A stretch of 64,000 nucleotides of DNA from Lachnospiraceae bacterium (GTDB taxonomy: Bacteria > Bacillota > Clostridia > Lachnospirales > Lachnospiraceae), in the NCBI GenBank assembly GCA_902363825.1, contig CABJBK010000013.1, forward strand, positions 23,686-87,685, read 5' to 3'. The notes under the pieces were generated by a model that saw nothing but the letters and a program-made list of their open reading frames with translations, ran no database searches and had not been told where the DNA came from. Position numbers and translations under genes: made by a program. Positions 36,707-45,079 of this stretch are shown here, piece by piece (position 1 is the first letter of the stretch; every line of letters starts with the position of its first letter).

Positions 36707-36879
36707 TGTTAAAGATTCGGTTGATGGGAACAAAAAATGATATTACATGGTTCAAAAAAATCATGCAGAGACACCCAAAGGTAGAGGTTCTGGAAATGTC
36801 AGACCTCTATCCCAACAAGGGAACAGATAAATATTACAGATCGTATGTAGAAGTAAAAAAGAGCAATGTAAAAGAATAA
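36706..36879 (+). CDS. DUF3970-type small protein
   Basis: A 57-aa protein (LKIRLMGTKNDITWFKKIM, VEVLEMSDLYPNKGTDKYYRSYVEVK) matching the short DUF3970/YvzF pattern with the conserved S-x-Y-P-N-x-G..YYR. It overlaps the previous stop as TGATG, so translation is coupled. Function unknown. Confidence 0.7.
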   Translation: MLKIRLMGTKNDITWFKKIMQRHPKVEVLEMSDLYPNKGTDKYYRSYVEVKKSNVKE

Positions 36880-36904
36880 TAGTAGAATTTGGAGGAATTT
36901 CATC

Positions 36905-37687
36905 ATGTGTAAAGTTATAGTAATCGGAAACCAGAAAGGTGGAGTTGGAAAGACCACCACAACAAGTAATCTAGGTATTGGACTTGCAAAAAAGGGGAAA
37001 AAGGTGCTTCTGATAGATGCGGATGCACAGGGAAGCCTGACAGCAAGTTTAGGCTTTCAGGAGCCGGATAAACTGGATGTATCTCTTGCAACCATTATGG
37101 CGAATATCATCAATGAAGAAGATATGGAGCCGGATTATGGCATCCTAAAGCACGACGAGGGTGTAGACCTTATGCCCGGCAATATAGAGTTGTCGGGATT
37201 GGAAGTATCACTGGTAAATGTCATGAGCAGGGAGCTTGTGCTTCGGACTTATATAGAACAGCAGAAAGAAAGGTATGATTACATTCTGATTGATTGTATG
37301 CCTTCCCTTGGCATGATTACCATAAATGCCTTTGCAAGTGCCGACAGCATCCTTATTCCGGTGCAGGCAGCATATCTGCCGGTAAAAGGTCTGGAACAGC
37401 TTATAAAGACCATAGGAAAGGTAAAAAGGCAGATCAATCCAAAATTGGAGATTGAAGGTATTCTGCTTACTATGGTTGATAACAGAACGAATTATGCAAA
37501 AGACATCAGTGCATTGGTTGTGGAGAATTATGGTAGCAAGGTAAGAATATTTGAAAACAGTATTCCGATGTCGGTAAGAGCTGCGGAGATTTCTGCTGAA
37601 GGTGTCAGCATTTATGAGCATGATCCAAATGGAAAAGTAGCAAATGCCTATCAGTCATTGACAGAGGAGGTGCTTGCAGATGAATAA
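36905..37687 (+). CDS. parA: ParA/Soj family partition ATPase
   Basis: A 260-aa deviant Walker ATPase: IGNQKGGVGKTTTTSNLGIGLA with both signature Lys residues, VLLIDADAQGSLT, and YILIDCMPSLGMIT. It should work with the next gene in partition or stability of the circular ICE. TTGGAGG precedes ATG 36905. It overlaps parB by 8 bp. Confidence 0.93.
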   Translation: MCKVIVIGNQKGGVGKTTTTSNLGIGLAKKGKKVLLIDADAQGSLTASLGFQEPDKLDVSLATIMANIINEEDMEPDYGILKHDEGVDLMPGNIELSGLEVSLVNVMSRELVLRTYIEQQKERYDYILIDCMPSLGMITINAFASADSILIPVQAAYLPVKGLEQLIKTIGKVKRQINPKLEIEGILLTMVDNRTNYAKDISALVVENYGSKVRIFENSIPMSVRAAEISAEGVSIYEHDPNGKVANAYQSLTEEVLADE

Positions 37688-38558
37688 AACAGGAAGTGCC
37701 GCAAAGGTAAAACTGAACAGCTTCGATGATTTATTCGGAGATGGACAGCCACAGGCAGGAATAGAGCAGGTACAGGAAATTGCATTATCAGAACTGCATG
37801 AGTTCAAAGGTCACCCATTTAAGGTACTGGACGATGAAAAGATGCAGGAGACGGTGGAGAGTGTCAGAGAGCATGGCGTGCTGATGCCGGGTATTGCAAG
37901 ACCAAGAGCTGAGGGCGGCTATGAAATTATTGCAGGACACCGAAGGAGACATGCGTGTGAGCTTGTAGGACTTGATACAATGCCGATGTTTATTCGTAAT
38001 TATACGGACGATGAAGCCACGATTATCATGGTGGACAGCAATATTCAAAGAGAAGATATTCTTCCAAGCGAAAAAGCGAAGGCATATCGCATGAAATACG
38101 AAGCCATGAAGCATCAGGGAAGCAGGACAGGCGGGCTTACACTTGAAGAATTAGGAGAAACCGCAGGAGAAAGTGCAAAGACTGTCCAAAGGTATATATG
38201 GATTTCACGATTATCAGAACCGTTGCTTGATATGGTGGATTTGGGAAAGATAGGTATTATGCAGGCTGTGGACATCTCGTTTTTATCCGAGGATGCACAG
38301 CAATGGGTATTGATTACCATACAGGACACCAATGCTGTCATAAGCAAACAGCAGAGTGCCATGCTAAAGGAAAGTGACAAAAAGGGAGAACTGACTTTTC
38401 CAATGGTGCGTATGCTTCTGGAGAAAGAAAAGCCAGTAGAGCGTAAGGTTGTTATAAAAACGGAACGCATTAACAGTTATTTTCCGGATACATATAGCAC
38501 AGAAGATATAGAAAAAATAATATTTCAGCTATTGGATAACTGGAAGAATACGCAGTAG
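37680..38558 (+). CDS. parB: ParB/Spo0J family partition protein
   Basis: A 292-aa protein: a ParB N-terminal domain (IALSELHEFKGHPFKVLDDEKMQETVESVREHGVLMPGIARP; EIIAGHRRRHACELVG, the GxRRxxA CTPase motif; VDSNIQREDILPSEKAKAY) and a helix-turn-helix (SAKTVQRYIWISRL). ATG 37680 lies 9 bases past GAGGAGG and inside the parA end. Confidence 0.93.
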   Translation: MNKTGSAAKVKLNSFDDLFGDGQPQAGIEQVQEIALSELHEFKGHPFKVLDDEKMQETVESVREHGVLMPGIARPRAEGGYEIIAGHRRRHACELVGLDTMPMFIRNYTDDEATIIMVDSNIQREDILPSEKAKAYRMKYEAMKHQGSRTGGLTLEELGETAGESAKTVQRYIWISRLSEPLLDMVDLGKIGIMQAVDISFLSEDAQQWVLITIQDTNAVISKQQSAMLKESDKKGELTFPMVRMLLEKEKPVERKVVIKTERINSYFPDTYSTEDIEKIIFQLLDNWKNTQ

Positions 38559-38574
38559 GAAGGAGGAGACGAGA

Positions 38575-39129
38575 ATGGGAGAAATTTTGCAGTTAGATTA
38601 TTATTACGGAATAGAAGCGGAACAGTTCTCATTCTATCGTGTTCCACGCCTGCTGATAAAGGACGAGAGATTTAAGAAGTTGTCCAGTGATGCAAAATTA
38701 TTGTATGGACTTATGCTTGATCGTATGTCGCTGTCTATGAAAAATGAATGGTTTGACGATGAAAATCGTGCATACATCATTTACACCATAGACAGCATAA
38801 TGGAGGATTTGGGATGCGCTAAAGAAAAGGCTGTAAAGGTATTGGCAGAGCTTGATTCTGTAAAAGGAATTGGTCTGGTAGAAAAGGTTCGCAGAGGACT
38901 TGGAAAACCGGATATAATTTATGTGAAAAATTTTGCTTCTATTACTGAACAGATGGACGAAAAAGAGCCAGCAAATGCTGATAAAATCACAGAAGTCGGA
39001 AAATCGAACTTCTGGAAGTCAGAAAACCGAACCACAAGAAGTCAGAAAATCGAACTTCCGGAAGTCAGAAAATCAAACCTCTGGAAGTTCGGAAATCAAA
39101 CCTCAAGAAGTCGGAGAATCGAACCCTAA
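38575..39129 (+). CDS. repA: Replication initiator RepA, N-terminal half (frame-broken)
   Basis: Residues 1-120 form the RepA N-terminal winged-helix domain seen in plasmids and clostridial ICEs (FSFYRVPRLLIKDERFKKLSSDAKLLYGLMLDRM; VKVLAELDSVKGIGLVEKVRRGLGKPDIIYV). The tail runs through six 23-bp repeats and stops exactly at the end of the sixth (TAA 39127-39129). The rest of RepA continues in the next frame. The repeat length is not a multiple of three, so one more copy, or two fewer, would join the halves. The present form may still bind DNA but lacks the C-terminal domain. Confidence 0.85.
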   Translation: MGEILQLDYYYGIEAEQFSFYRVPRLLIKDERFKKLSSDAKLLYGLMLDRMSLSMKNEWFDDENRAYIIYTIDSIMEDLGCAKEKAVKVLAELDSVKGIGLVEKVRRGLGKPDIIYVKNFASITEQMDEKEPANADKITEVGKSNFWKSENRTTRSQKIELPEVRKSNLWKFGNQTSRSRRIEP

Positions 39130-39640
39130 TTATACTAACTATAATCAGACTTATATGAATCAGACTAATTATAACCAGACTGAGTTGAGTTATACCAATC
39201 CAATCAATCAATCTGTGACAGAAAAGCCACAAGCTGATGTGATGGATGCGATGGATGATGCACAGTCTTACATAGAACTGATTAAAGAGAATATCAGTTA
39301 TGATCATCACATGAAGTATGATGGCTATGGGGAAAAGGAACTTTATGACGAATTGTTTGGGATAATCTGTGAAGTGGTATGCGTAAAAAGAAAATCAATC
39401 CGGGTTGCAGGAGAGGACTATCCGTATGAACTCGTAAAATCTAGATTTTTGAAACTGAATAGCAGTCATCTTGAGTATGTGATTGGTTGCATGAAAGAGA
39501 CAACAACGAAGATAACCAATATCAAGTCGTATATGATAACAGCGCTTTATAATGCACCAGCCACGATAAATCATTTCTATCAGCAGGAAGTGCAGCATGA
39601 TATGTATGGAGGAGGATGGCATGAAAAGGGTATTGTTTAA
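38933..39640 (+). pseudogene. repA: RepA C-terminal half in shifted frame
   Basis: This frame is open from 38933, but its first 20 codons are out-of-phase reading of the N-terminal domain. Real homology begins in the repeats and continues as NPNYTNYNQTYMNQTNYNQTE, a usual RepA linker, then YIELIKENISYDHHMK, YDELFGIICEVVCV, YPYELVKSRFLKLNSSHLEYVIGCMKETTTKITNIKSYMITALYNAP, the conserved RepA C-terminal domain. Without its own ribosome-binding site it is expressed only if the frame is changed by repeat number, slippage or frameshifting. Confidence 0.8.
38992..39129 (+). repeat. Six tandem 23-bp repeats inside repA
   Basis: Units begin with GAAGTC or GAAGTT at 38992, 39015, 39038, 39061, 39084 and 39107, each exactly 23 bases apart, with consensus GAAGTC-GAAAATCGAAC plus 5-6 variable bases. 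Three units make a 23-residue protein repeat (EVGKSNFW.., then EVRKSNLW..). Confidence 0.95.
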
Positions 39641-39947
39641 GCTGATTTTGCCGATGGCATTTATTGTGATCTGGTTGGATATGTGTTACTGGATATGTCT
39701 GGGAGAAAACGGTATGAACTGGCTTCAGTTCTGGATTATGGGTGGCTTTCCCTTCGGCATACAAAAGATGCTTGTATTGCTGATACCTCGTAATTTTGGA
39801 ATAGCCGGGAGCATAGGAGTGTTGGCATTAGACGCAATCATCGGTGGCATGATCGGAGTGATTGTCCTTGCAATAAAAATTATTGCAATCATTAGGGAAG
39901 TAATCAATATCATAATGGAACTTGCAGGAAAGAGAATTTCTTGTTGA
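39621..39947 (+). CDS. DUF6050-like membrane protein
   Basis: A 108-aa protein with three hydrophobic segments (LFKLILPMAFIVIWLDMCYWICL; LQFWIMGGFPFGIQKMLVLLIP; GSIGVLALDAIIGGMIGVIVLAIKIIAII). I recall this family as DUF6050, common in clostridial ICEs between RepA and the coupling protein genes. GGAGGA precedes ATG 39621. It overlaps the end of repA. Confidence 0.7.
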   Translation: MKRVLFKLILPMAFIVIWLDMCYWICLGENGMNWLQFWIMGGFPFGIQKMLVLLIPRNFGIAGSIGVLALDAIIGGMIGVIVLAIKIIAIIREVINIIMELAGKRISC

Positions 39948-39953
39948 ATAGGA

Positions 39954-39992
39954 GCAGGTATGAAATGAAAGTTTTTATACCTGCTTATTTTA
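39954..39992 (+). terminator. Terminator after the DUF6050 gene
   Basis: GCAGGTAT pairs with ATACCTGC, followed by TTATTTTAT. It is directly followed by the 25-nt hairpin at 39995. Confidence 0.65.
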
Positions 39993-39994
39993 TA

Positions 39995-40019
39995 ACTTCT
40001 GGTCACAGCGTCCAGAAGT
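39995..40019 (+). repeat. 25-nt hairpin element, copy 1
   Basis: ACTTCTGG-TCACAGCGT-CCAGAAGT: an 8-bp perfect stem and 9-base loop. The same 25 bases and the following GGAAAGGAA recur at 41249. It ends right before the ribosome-binding site of the gene at 40034. Confidence 0.85.
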
Positions 40020-40033
40020 GGAAAGGAACTGAT

Positions 40034-40711
40034 ATGGAATCAATGAGAGACACCAAGCGTATCATGGAGCGTGAAATCAAAAAAGGAAGCACACCATTAT
40101 CCTTTGAACAAATGGAGATTGATAAAAATAATTATCAAGAGATTACTTCTGTGGAGAAACTGACACAGGTATTGCAGTACCTTCACAGGGTAGGCAATTA
40201 CAAGTCTTTAGCGGGAAAAACGGTGATCAATAATGTTTACACTTTTATGCGTGGAAGAACACCGGATTTTACCAGAGCAAGAAGTATATTTGACCGGGAA
40301 AAGATATATCATCAGATGCTTCGGCAGGAAAAGAAGATGAAGCCAGTTTATGACGGAGATTGTTATATCGAAACAGCAAAGTGCTATTTTTCATTGCCGG
40401 AGGAATGGGAAAAGCATAAAATGATGTATCTGAATAATGATGCGTTTGGTTTTATCCTGTCGAATAAGTATATTTTGGGATTGTATAAATATTGCAGGGA
40501 AGCAAGGCGGGATATTGCAATGGAAGCTAATGAAATACCAGAGAATACAAATACAATTATTCAGCGGCTTATAAATATGGATAATCTGGAAGTGTTGTCA
40601 CATTGTTTGCTGCTTGATGATGTATGGATAGAAAATAATCTGATTGGTGCAAAGATGTACACGATTTTCAAATTAGGAAATTCTTCTCAAAGCACAGCTT
40701 TTCTGCTATAA
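40034..40711 (+). CDS. Uncharacterised ICE protein
   Basis: A 225-aa soluble protein (MESMRDTKRIMEREIKKGSTPL; VINNVYTFMRGRTPDFTRARSIFDREKIYHQMLRQEKK; DNLEVLSHCLLLDDVWIENN). No family was recognised. AAAGGAAC precedes ATG 40034; the open frame upstream crosses the terminator and hairpin. Its neighbours are conserved ICE genes, so it probably belongs to the ICE core. Confidence 0.6.
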   Translation: MESMRDTKRIMEREIKKGSTPLSFEQMEIDKNNYQEITSVEKLTQVLQYLHRVGNYKSLAGKTVINNVYTFMRGRTPDFTRARSIFDREKIYHQMLRQEKKMKPVYDGDCYIETAKCYFSLPEEWEKHKMMYLNNDAFGFILSNKYILGLYKYCREARRDIAMEANEIPENTNTIIQRLINMDNLEVLSHCLLLDDVWIENNLIGAKMYTIFKLGNSSQSTAFLL

Positions 40712-40746
40712 TGGGCATTAGCTTATTATGTCTGGAGGAAATGAAT

Positions 40747-41166
40747 ATGTGCGATGAAAATATGAATTTAGAAGAACAGGTTACTGAGCCTGTTGAGCCA
40801 AAGGTGGAAACAGAACCATTATTTGAGGAAATGGTGGATTTTGATACATTCAGCAAGTCAGATTTCCGTGTTGTAAAAGTAAAAGAATGTAGCGCTGTGA
40901 AGAAAAGCAAAAAGCTGTTACATTTTGTTTTAGATGATGGCACAGGAATAGACAGAATTATTCTCTCTGGAATCCATGCATATTATGAACCGGAGGAACT
41001 GGTCGGAAAGACATTACTTGCAATTACAAATTTACCACCTAGAAGTATGATGGGAATTGATTCCTGTGGTATGCTTTTATCCGCTGTTCATACAGTAAAT
41101 GGAGAGGAAAAGCTGAATTTAGTTATGCTGGATGATGCAATTCCGGCAGGTGCAAAGCTCTACTAA
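40747..41166 (+). CDS. Stand-alone tRNA-binding (EMAPII/CsaA-like) domain protein
   Basis: A 139-aa protein with an acidic start and a tRNA-binding OB-fold: FDTFSKSDFRVVKVKECSAVKKSKKLLHFVLDDG, RIILSGIHAYYEPEELVGKTLLAITNLPPRSMMGIDSCGMLLSA. It resembles the C-terminal dimerisation domain of methionyl-tRNA synthetase more than a chaperone. GGAGG at 40734-40738 favours ATG 40747 over ATG 40741. Its use on an ICE is unknown; a captured synthetase tail is one possibility. Confidence 0.75.
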   Translation: MCDENMNLEEQVTEPVEPKVETEPLFEEMVDFDTFSKSDFRVVKVKECSAVKKSKKLLHFVLDDGTGIDRIILSGIHAYYEPEELVGKTLLAITNLPPRSMMGIDSCGMLLSAVHTVNGEEKLNLVMLDDAIPAGAKLY

Positions 41167-41199
41167 TTAAAAAGAATATAGAAAAATATACAGCGTTAA

Positions 41200-41239
41200 G
41201 GCAGATATGAGATCGAAAGGTTTTGTATCTGCTTTTTTT
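41200..41239 (+). terminator. Terminator after the tRNA-binding protein gene
   Basis: GCAGATA pairs with TATCTGC, followed by seven T. Copy 2 of the 25-nt hairpin follows 9 bp later, the same arrangement as at 39954. Confidence 0.75.
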
Positions 41240-41248
41240 ATTGCAACA

Positions 41249-41273
41249 ACTTCTGGTCACAGCGTCCAGAAGT
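41249..41273 (+). repeat. 25-nt hairpin element, copy 2
   Basis: Identical to copy 1 (39995-40019), again between a terminator and a ribosome-binding site (GGAAAGGAA). Confidence 0.85.
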
Positions 41274-41287
41274 GGAAAGGAAAAGAA

Positions 41288-41473
41288 ATGAACAGAAAAA
41301 ATATGAAGAAATTATTGCTTGCTGTTATTGCTGTGGTAATTGTGACAAAAATAGCAAGAGACATTATGAAAGCGAGAAAGCAGAAAGAAAACATTCATGC
41401 TGATACATTCGAGGATTTTTATGAGGAAGAAATGAACTGGTGGGATAAAGACCTTGAGGAAGGGGAGGAGTAA
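41288..41473 (+). CDS. Small single-span ICE membrane protein
   Basis: A 61-aa protein: basic start, one membrane segment (LLLAVIAVVIVTKIA) and an acidic C-terminus (TFEDFYEEEMNWWDKDLEEGEE). AAAGGAAAAG lies before ATG 41288. No family was recognised. It lies before pcfB. Confidence 0.55.
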   Translation: MNRKNMKKLLLAVIAVVIVTKIARDIMKARKQKENIHADTFEDFYEEEMNWWDKDLEEGEE

Positions 41474-41556
41474 CGATATGGCAATGAAAACACAGCTTCA
41501 CAGGCTGTTTGTTCCACCCTGAATCCGACCAGTGTAGATAAGGAAGGAGGTACACC

Positions 41557-42030
41557 GTGCAGGAGGAAACAACACAGAAAACCATTGCTCTTGCAATCAA
41601 GACTTCCAAGCTGACCGCAAGCGTTTTACAGAAGGCAATGAAGATGTATCTGGAGCATCAGAAGCATAAGCAGCCTTCGCATGGAAAGATTCCGGTAAAG
41701 AAGCTGGTCGGTCAGGGAGAGGGTGCAAAGTCCATTGAGGTCACGGATGATAACATTAAGGCTTTTGAGCGTGTTGCAAGAAAGTACAATGTAGATTTCG
41801 CTGTGAAGCGGGATAAGACCACGGAGCCGCCAAAATACCTTGTATTTTTTAAGGGTAAGGATGCCGATGTGATTGCACAGGCGTTCAAGGAATTTGTAAA
41901 AGTTAATGAGAAAAAGCAACAGCGTCCGTCATTACGGCAGAAACTGAAAGGACTTCAGAAGATAATCGCACAGAACAAGAACAGGGAGCGGAGCAGAGAG
42001 AAAAACAAGGACAGGGGACAGAGCCTATAA
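41557..42030 (+). CDS. pcfB: PcfB-like conjugation protein (DUF3801)
   Basis: A 157-aa protein with the DUF3801/PcfB pattern: KTSKLTASVLQKAMKMYLEHQK, KIPVKKLVGQGEGAKSIEV, FERVARKYNVDFAVKRDKTTEPPKYLVFFKGKDADVI, and a basic tail. In pCF10, PcfB helps the relaxosome dock at the coupling protein. Start GTG 41557 follows AAGGAGGT. The gene directly precedes virD4, as in related ICEs. Confidence 0.85.
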   Translation: MQEETTQKTIALAIKTSKLTASVLQKAMKMYLEHQKHKQPSHGKIPVKKLVGQGEGAKSIEVTDDNIKAFERVARKYNVDFAVKRDKTTEPPKYLVFFKGKDADVIAQAFKEFVKVNEKKQQRPSLRQKLKGLQKIIAQNKNRERSREKNKDRGQSL

Positions 42031-42059
42031 GCAAGGTCATTGATGGGATTGTAAAGGAT

Positions 42060-42392
42060 TTGCAGTCAATCCCGAAAACTGTCAAAGAAAAGTGCAGAGG
42101 GGTAAATGGGAAACAGCTTGCCCTCAAATGCGCTCCCTATGTGATATTTGGATATGTCTTTAATAAGGTTTCATGGCTGTACGGACAGCAGGCAGGAGAT
42201 AACACGTTACAGAAGGTGTTGGACACGATCAATGGGATGGGAGGTGCGTTTGCAAACCCATTTCCCAGTTTTATGCCGAGGGATTTACTGGTTGGCGTGG
42301 GATGCGGGATAGGATTTCGTATGGTAGTATATTATAAAGCGAAAAATGCAAAGAAATTCCGGCAGGGAGTAGAATACGGTTCGGCAAGGTGG
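42060..42392 (+). pseudogene. virD4: VirD4 coupling protein, fragment 1 (cut by IME1)
   Basis: This encodes the N-terminal part with two membrane segments (CAPYVIFGYVFNKVSWLYG; RDLLVGVGCGIGFRMVVYY) and ends in VEYGSARW. After TGG 42390-42392 the frame enters IME1 and stops after two codons (TAA 42399). TTG 42060 is the first ordinary start; the frame is open further back into pcfB, so the true start may be earlier. Joined to 50223-50878 and 60714-61533 it gives 1,809 bp, 602 codons plus stop, the normal length for clostridial VirD4. Confidence 0.9.
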
Positions 42393-42448
42393 AGTGCATA
42401 ATTTTAAGTGTAAATGACACATACATGGACGCACAGGAGGTTATGCAC

Positions 42449-44299
42449 ATGACTGATTATAGCAAAATTACAGCCCTTTACTCCCGCCTTTCCGTGGGCG
42501 ACGAGGACAGGGACGGCGGCGAGAGCAACAGCATACAGAACCAAAAAATATTTTTGGAGAACTATGCCAGAGGGCAGCACCTAACCAATATCCGGCACTA
42601 CATCGACGATGACGAAAGCGGCAGGTTTTTTGACCGTTCCGCCTACTCCCGCATGATGGACGATGTGGAAAACGGGAAAATCGGTGTCTGCATTATGAAA
42701 GACCTTACCCGTTGGGGGCGCGACTATCTCCAAGTTGGCAACGCGATGGAGATATTCAGACGGAACAACGTGCGCTTTATCGCGGTCAACAACGGCATAG
42801 ACAGCGAGAAGCCCGACACGCTGGAGTTTGCGCCCTTTATCAATATCATGTCGGAGTGGTACGCAAAGGACATCAGCAAGAAAGTGAAAACGGGCATTAA
42901 GACCAAAGGCATGAGTGGAAAGCCGATTGTCACCGAAGCCCCTTACGGCTATGTCAAAGACCCGGACAACAAGGATTTTTGGATAATCGACGAGGAAGCC
43001 GCCGCGGTTGTCCGTTTGATTTTCCGTCTGTTTATCGGCGGGAAGAACCGCAACCAAATCGCCGTGCATCTGAAAAACGAGCAAATCCCTACCCCCACTT
43101 TCTATATGAAAGACCGGGGGCGGGGAACCTGTAAAAATAAGACGCTCAACGAGGATAGCCGCTGCAAGTGGAACAAAGCCACCTTGACCAATATCCTCAC
43201 ACGGCAGGAGTATTGCGGCGATGTTGTCAATTTCAAGACCACAAAGCATTTCCGGGACAAGCACAACCACTATGTAGACAGAAGCCAATGGCACATCACA
43301 GAAAATGTGCATGAGCCGATTATCAGCCGCAGCGATTTTGAAACCGTACAGCGGATTTTGGAAAACGCGCCTGTCAAACGCCCCAACGGGGACGGGGAAA
43401 TCCACCCTCTGTCCGGCTTGCTTTTCTGTAAAGACTGCGGTTCAAAAATGCACATTCGCATAGATTACCGAAACGGCGGCAAGCGGCACGTTGCCTATTG
43501 CAGCGAGTACCACAAGGGGAAAGCCAAGAACCCAAAATGCCATTCCCCGCACATCATGGACGCGGACTTGCTCATGCAGACCATCGCGGAAGTGCTGAAG
43601 AAAATCGAGGACTATTCTATCAGCAACCGGGCGGAGTTTGAAGCCTTAGTGAAAAAGAACCTTGTCATGCAGCAGACCGACCAGACCAAGAAACAGCAGA
43701 AGCGTATTCCGCAAATCACGACGCGCCTTGAACAGATTGACAAGGTGCTGAATAAGCTCTATGAGGACAACGCCCTCGGCACGATCCCACAAGACCGTTA
43801 TGAGCAGATGTCGCAGAAGTATTCGGAAGAATACTATGCGCTGAAAGCGGAGCTTGCCACGCTCCAAGAGCAGCTGTCCGCTTATGAGAACGCGGGAGGA
43901 CGGGCGCAGAAGTTTTTGAAGCTGACGGAACGCCATGCTGCCTTTACCGAACTTACCCCCGCCATTCTCAACGAGTTTATCAGCCGGATTGAAGTGCATG
44001 AGCGCGACCAGAAAAGGGCGAGATACGCAATCCAGCACATCAGCATATATTTCAATTATATCGGCAAGTTTGAGAATGAAGTGACACAGCTTGCGGAACC
44101 GACCGAGCAGGAAATCCGGCAAATGCGGGAGGAAATCGAAGAAGCCAAAAAGGAAAAGAGCCGCGCATACCACCGGCAGTATTCAAGGGAGTACCGGGCG
44201 CGAAACCTTGAAAAGCAGCGGGAGTATGACCGCATGAAAGCGCGGGAATACCGGGCAAGGAGAAAGGCGCAGGCAGCCGCCGCACAGCCCACACAGTAA
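42449..44299 (+). CDS. Large serine recombinase of IME1
   Basis: A 616-aa site-specific recombinase. The resolvase domain has the catalytic Ser15 in ALYSRLSVGDE, ESNSIQNQK, and DLTRWGRDYLQVG with the usual Arg residues; then a recombinase domain (PYGYVKDPDNKDFWIIDEEAAAVVRLIFRLF), zinc ribbon (LLFCKDCGSKMHI..CSEYHKGKAKNPKCH), coiled coil and a basic tail rich in YRARR. This is the TnpX/TndX type. GGAGG at 42436-42440 supports ATG 42449. It should integrate and excise IME1 at a GG dinucleotide in virD4. Confidence 0.92.
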   Translation: MTDYSKITALYSRLSVGDEDRDGGESNSIQNQKIFLENYARGQHLTNIRHYIDDDESGRFFDRSAYSRMMDDVENGKIGVCIMKDLTRWGRDYLQVGNAMEIFRRNNVRFIAVNNGIDSEKPDTLEFAPFINIMSEWYAKDISKKVKTGIKTKGMSGKPIVTEAPYGYVKDPDNKDFWIIDEEAAAVVRLIFRLFIGGKNRNQIAVHLKNEQIPTPTFYMKDRGRGTCKNKTLNEDSRCKWNKATLTNILTRQEYCGDVVNFKTTKHFRDKHNHYVDRSQWHITENVHEPIISRSDFETVQRILENAPVKRPNGDGEIHPLSGLLFCKDCGSKMHIRIDYRNGGKRHVAYCSEYHKGKAKNPKCHSPHIMDADLLMQTIAEVLKKIEDYSISNRAEFEALVKKNLVMQQTDQTKKQQKRIPQITTRLEQIDKVLNKLYEDNALGTIPQDRYEQMSQKYSEEYYALKAELATLQEQLSAYENAGGRAQKFLKLTERHAAFTELTPAILNEFISRIEVHERDQKRARYAIQHISIYFNYIGKFENEVTQLAEPTEQEIRQMREEIEEAKKEKSRAYHRQYSREYRARNLEKQREYDRMKAREYRARRKAQAAAAQPTQ

Positions 44300-44318
44300 A
44301 ACAGAATAACCGTCAACC

Positions 44319-44356
44319 AAGAGGGATTTTCCGAGTTATGGGAAATCCCTCTTTTA
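44319..44356 (+). terminator. Terminator after the IME1 recombinase
   Basis: AAGAGGGATTTTCC pairs with GGAAATCCCTCTTTT across a 8-base loop and runs into a T-rich end. Confidence 0.75.
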
Positions 44357-44378
44357 CGCCCAAAGAAAGGAGCCGCCT

Positions 44379-44570
44379 ATGGCAGAACAGACCCCCGACA
44401 GTATCATCACGACCCAGAGGAACGGGCAGACCATTGTTGCGGAGTTATTTTTCAATCACAGCAGCACAGAAACATTCCGCGACAAGCTGCTCAAACTGGT
44501 GCTTGCCGACAGTTCGCGTTTATCCGCGTCTGACGGTCAAGAGCCGGAAAAAACAGAAATCTTGCGATAA
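44379..44570 (+). CDS. tnpW: TnpW-family transposon protein
   Basis: A 63-aa protein (DSIITTQRNGQTIVAELFFNHSSTETFRDKLLKLVLAD) of the TnpW type, small proteins of Tn4451-like elements. The pattern of a beta hairpin followed by TFxDKLxxL is shared with the 52-aa protein at 60509 in IME2. Function unknown; perhaps an accessory factor. AAAGGAG precedes ATG 44379. Confidence 0.75.
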   Translation: MAEQTPDSIITTQRNGQTIVAELFFNHSSTETFRDKLLKLVLADSSRLSASDGQEPEKTEILR

Positions 44571-44703
44571 CAGCCGCCCCGACGAACCATTCCCTGTCCG
44601 GGCGATTTCTATTTGAAAATCCTCATTTTCCCCAAGTCAAGAGCCGGGAAAAACACCCGAAAAATGCCCCTACTGCGTAACAGGGGCGCAGAAAGGAGAG
44701 TTT

Positions 44704-45000
44704 ATGAGAACAGGGCTTACGAAGCAGGAAAAGACCACCGATATTTGGTTTGACGAGAAAGACCCGCTAATCCATATCCGCACCCACAACACCGACTTGA
44801 AGAAACGGCTTGCCGCCTACGCCAGACAGCACCCCGACCAGTGCCGCCAGACCGACGCAGACCCCGAAACGGGCTGCATGGAGTTTGAAATCCGCAAGGG
44901 GCGCTTCTCTTTCCGTCTGACCGCCCCATACAGCGAGGAACGACGGGAAGCAACGCGGCGATATGCCAGAGAAAACAGCACTACAAACTTGTTGAAATAA
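44704..45000 (+). CDS. Small IME protein of unknown function
   Basis: A 98-aa soluble protein (LTKQEKTTDIWFDEKDPLIHIRTHNTDLKKRLAAYARQHPDQCRQTD; CMEFEIRKGRFSFRLTAPYSEERREA). I recall similar proteins in other clostridial IMEs and Tn elements, but no function. The last residues (STTNLLK) fall where base composition changes to the A/T-rich cargo, so the C-terminus may have been altered when cargo was gained. GAAAGGAGAG precedes the ATG. Confidence 0.6.
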   Translation: MRTGLTKQEKTTDIWFDEKDPLIHIRTHNTDLKKRLAAYARQHPDQCRQTDADPETGCMEFEIRKGRFSFRLTAPYSEERREATRRYARENSTTNLLK

Positions 45001-45079
45001 TGTGGATTTGTTCATATTCTTGTGCTATACTTTTCTCAAAGGCACAGAATGGCAGATATAAATTCGTGGGAGAAAAAAT

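Noticed and set aside
38933..38991. ATG 38933 as real start of a separate RepA C-terminal protein
   Set aside because: The first codons are the N-terminal domain read out of phase, and no ribosome-binding site is present.
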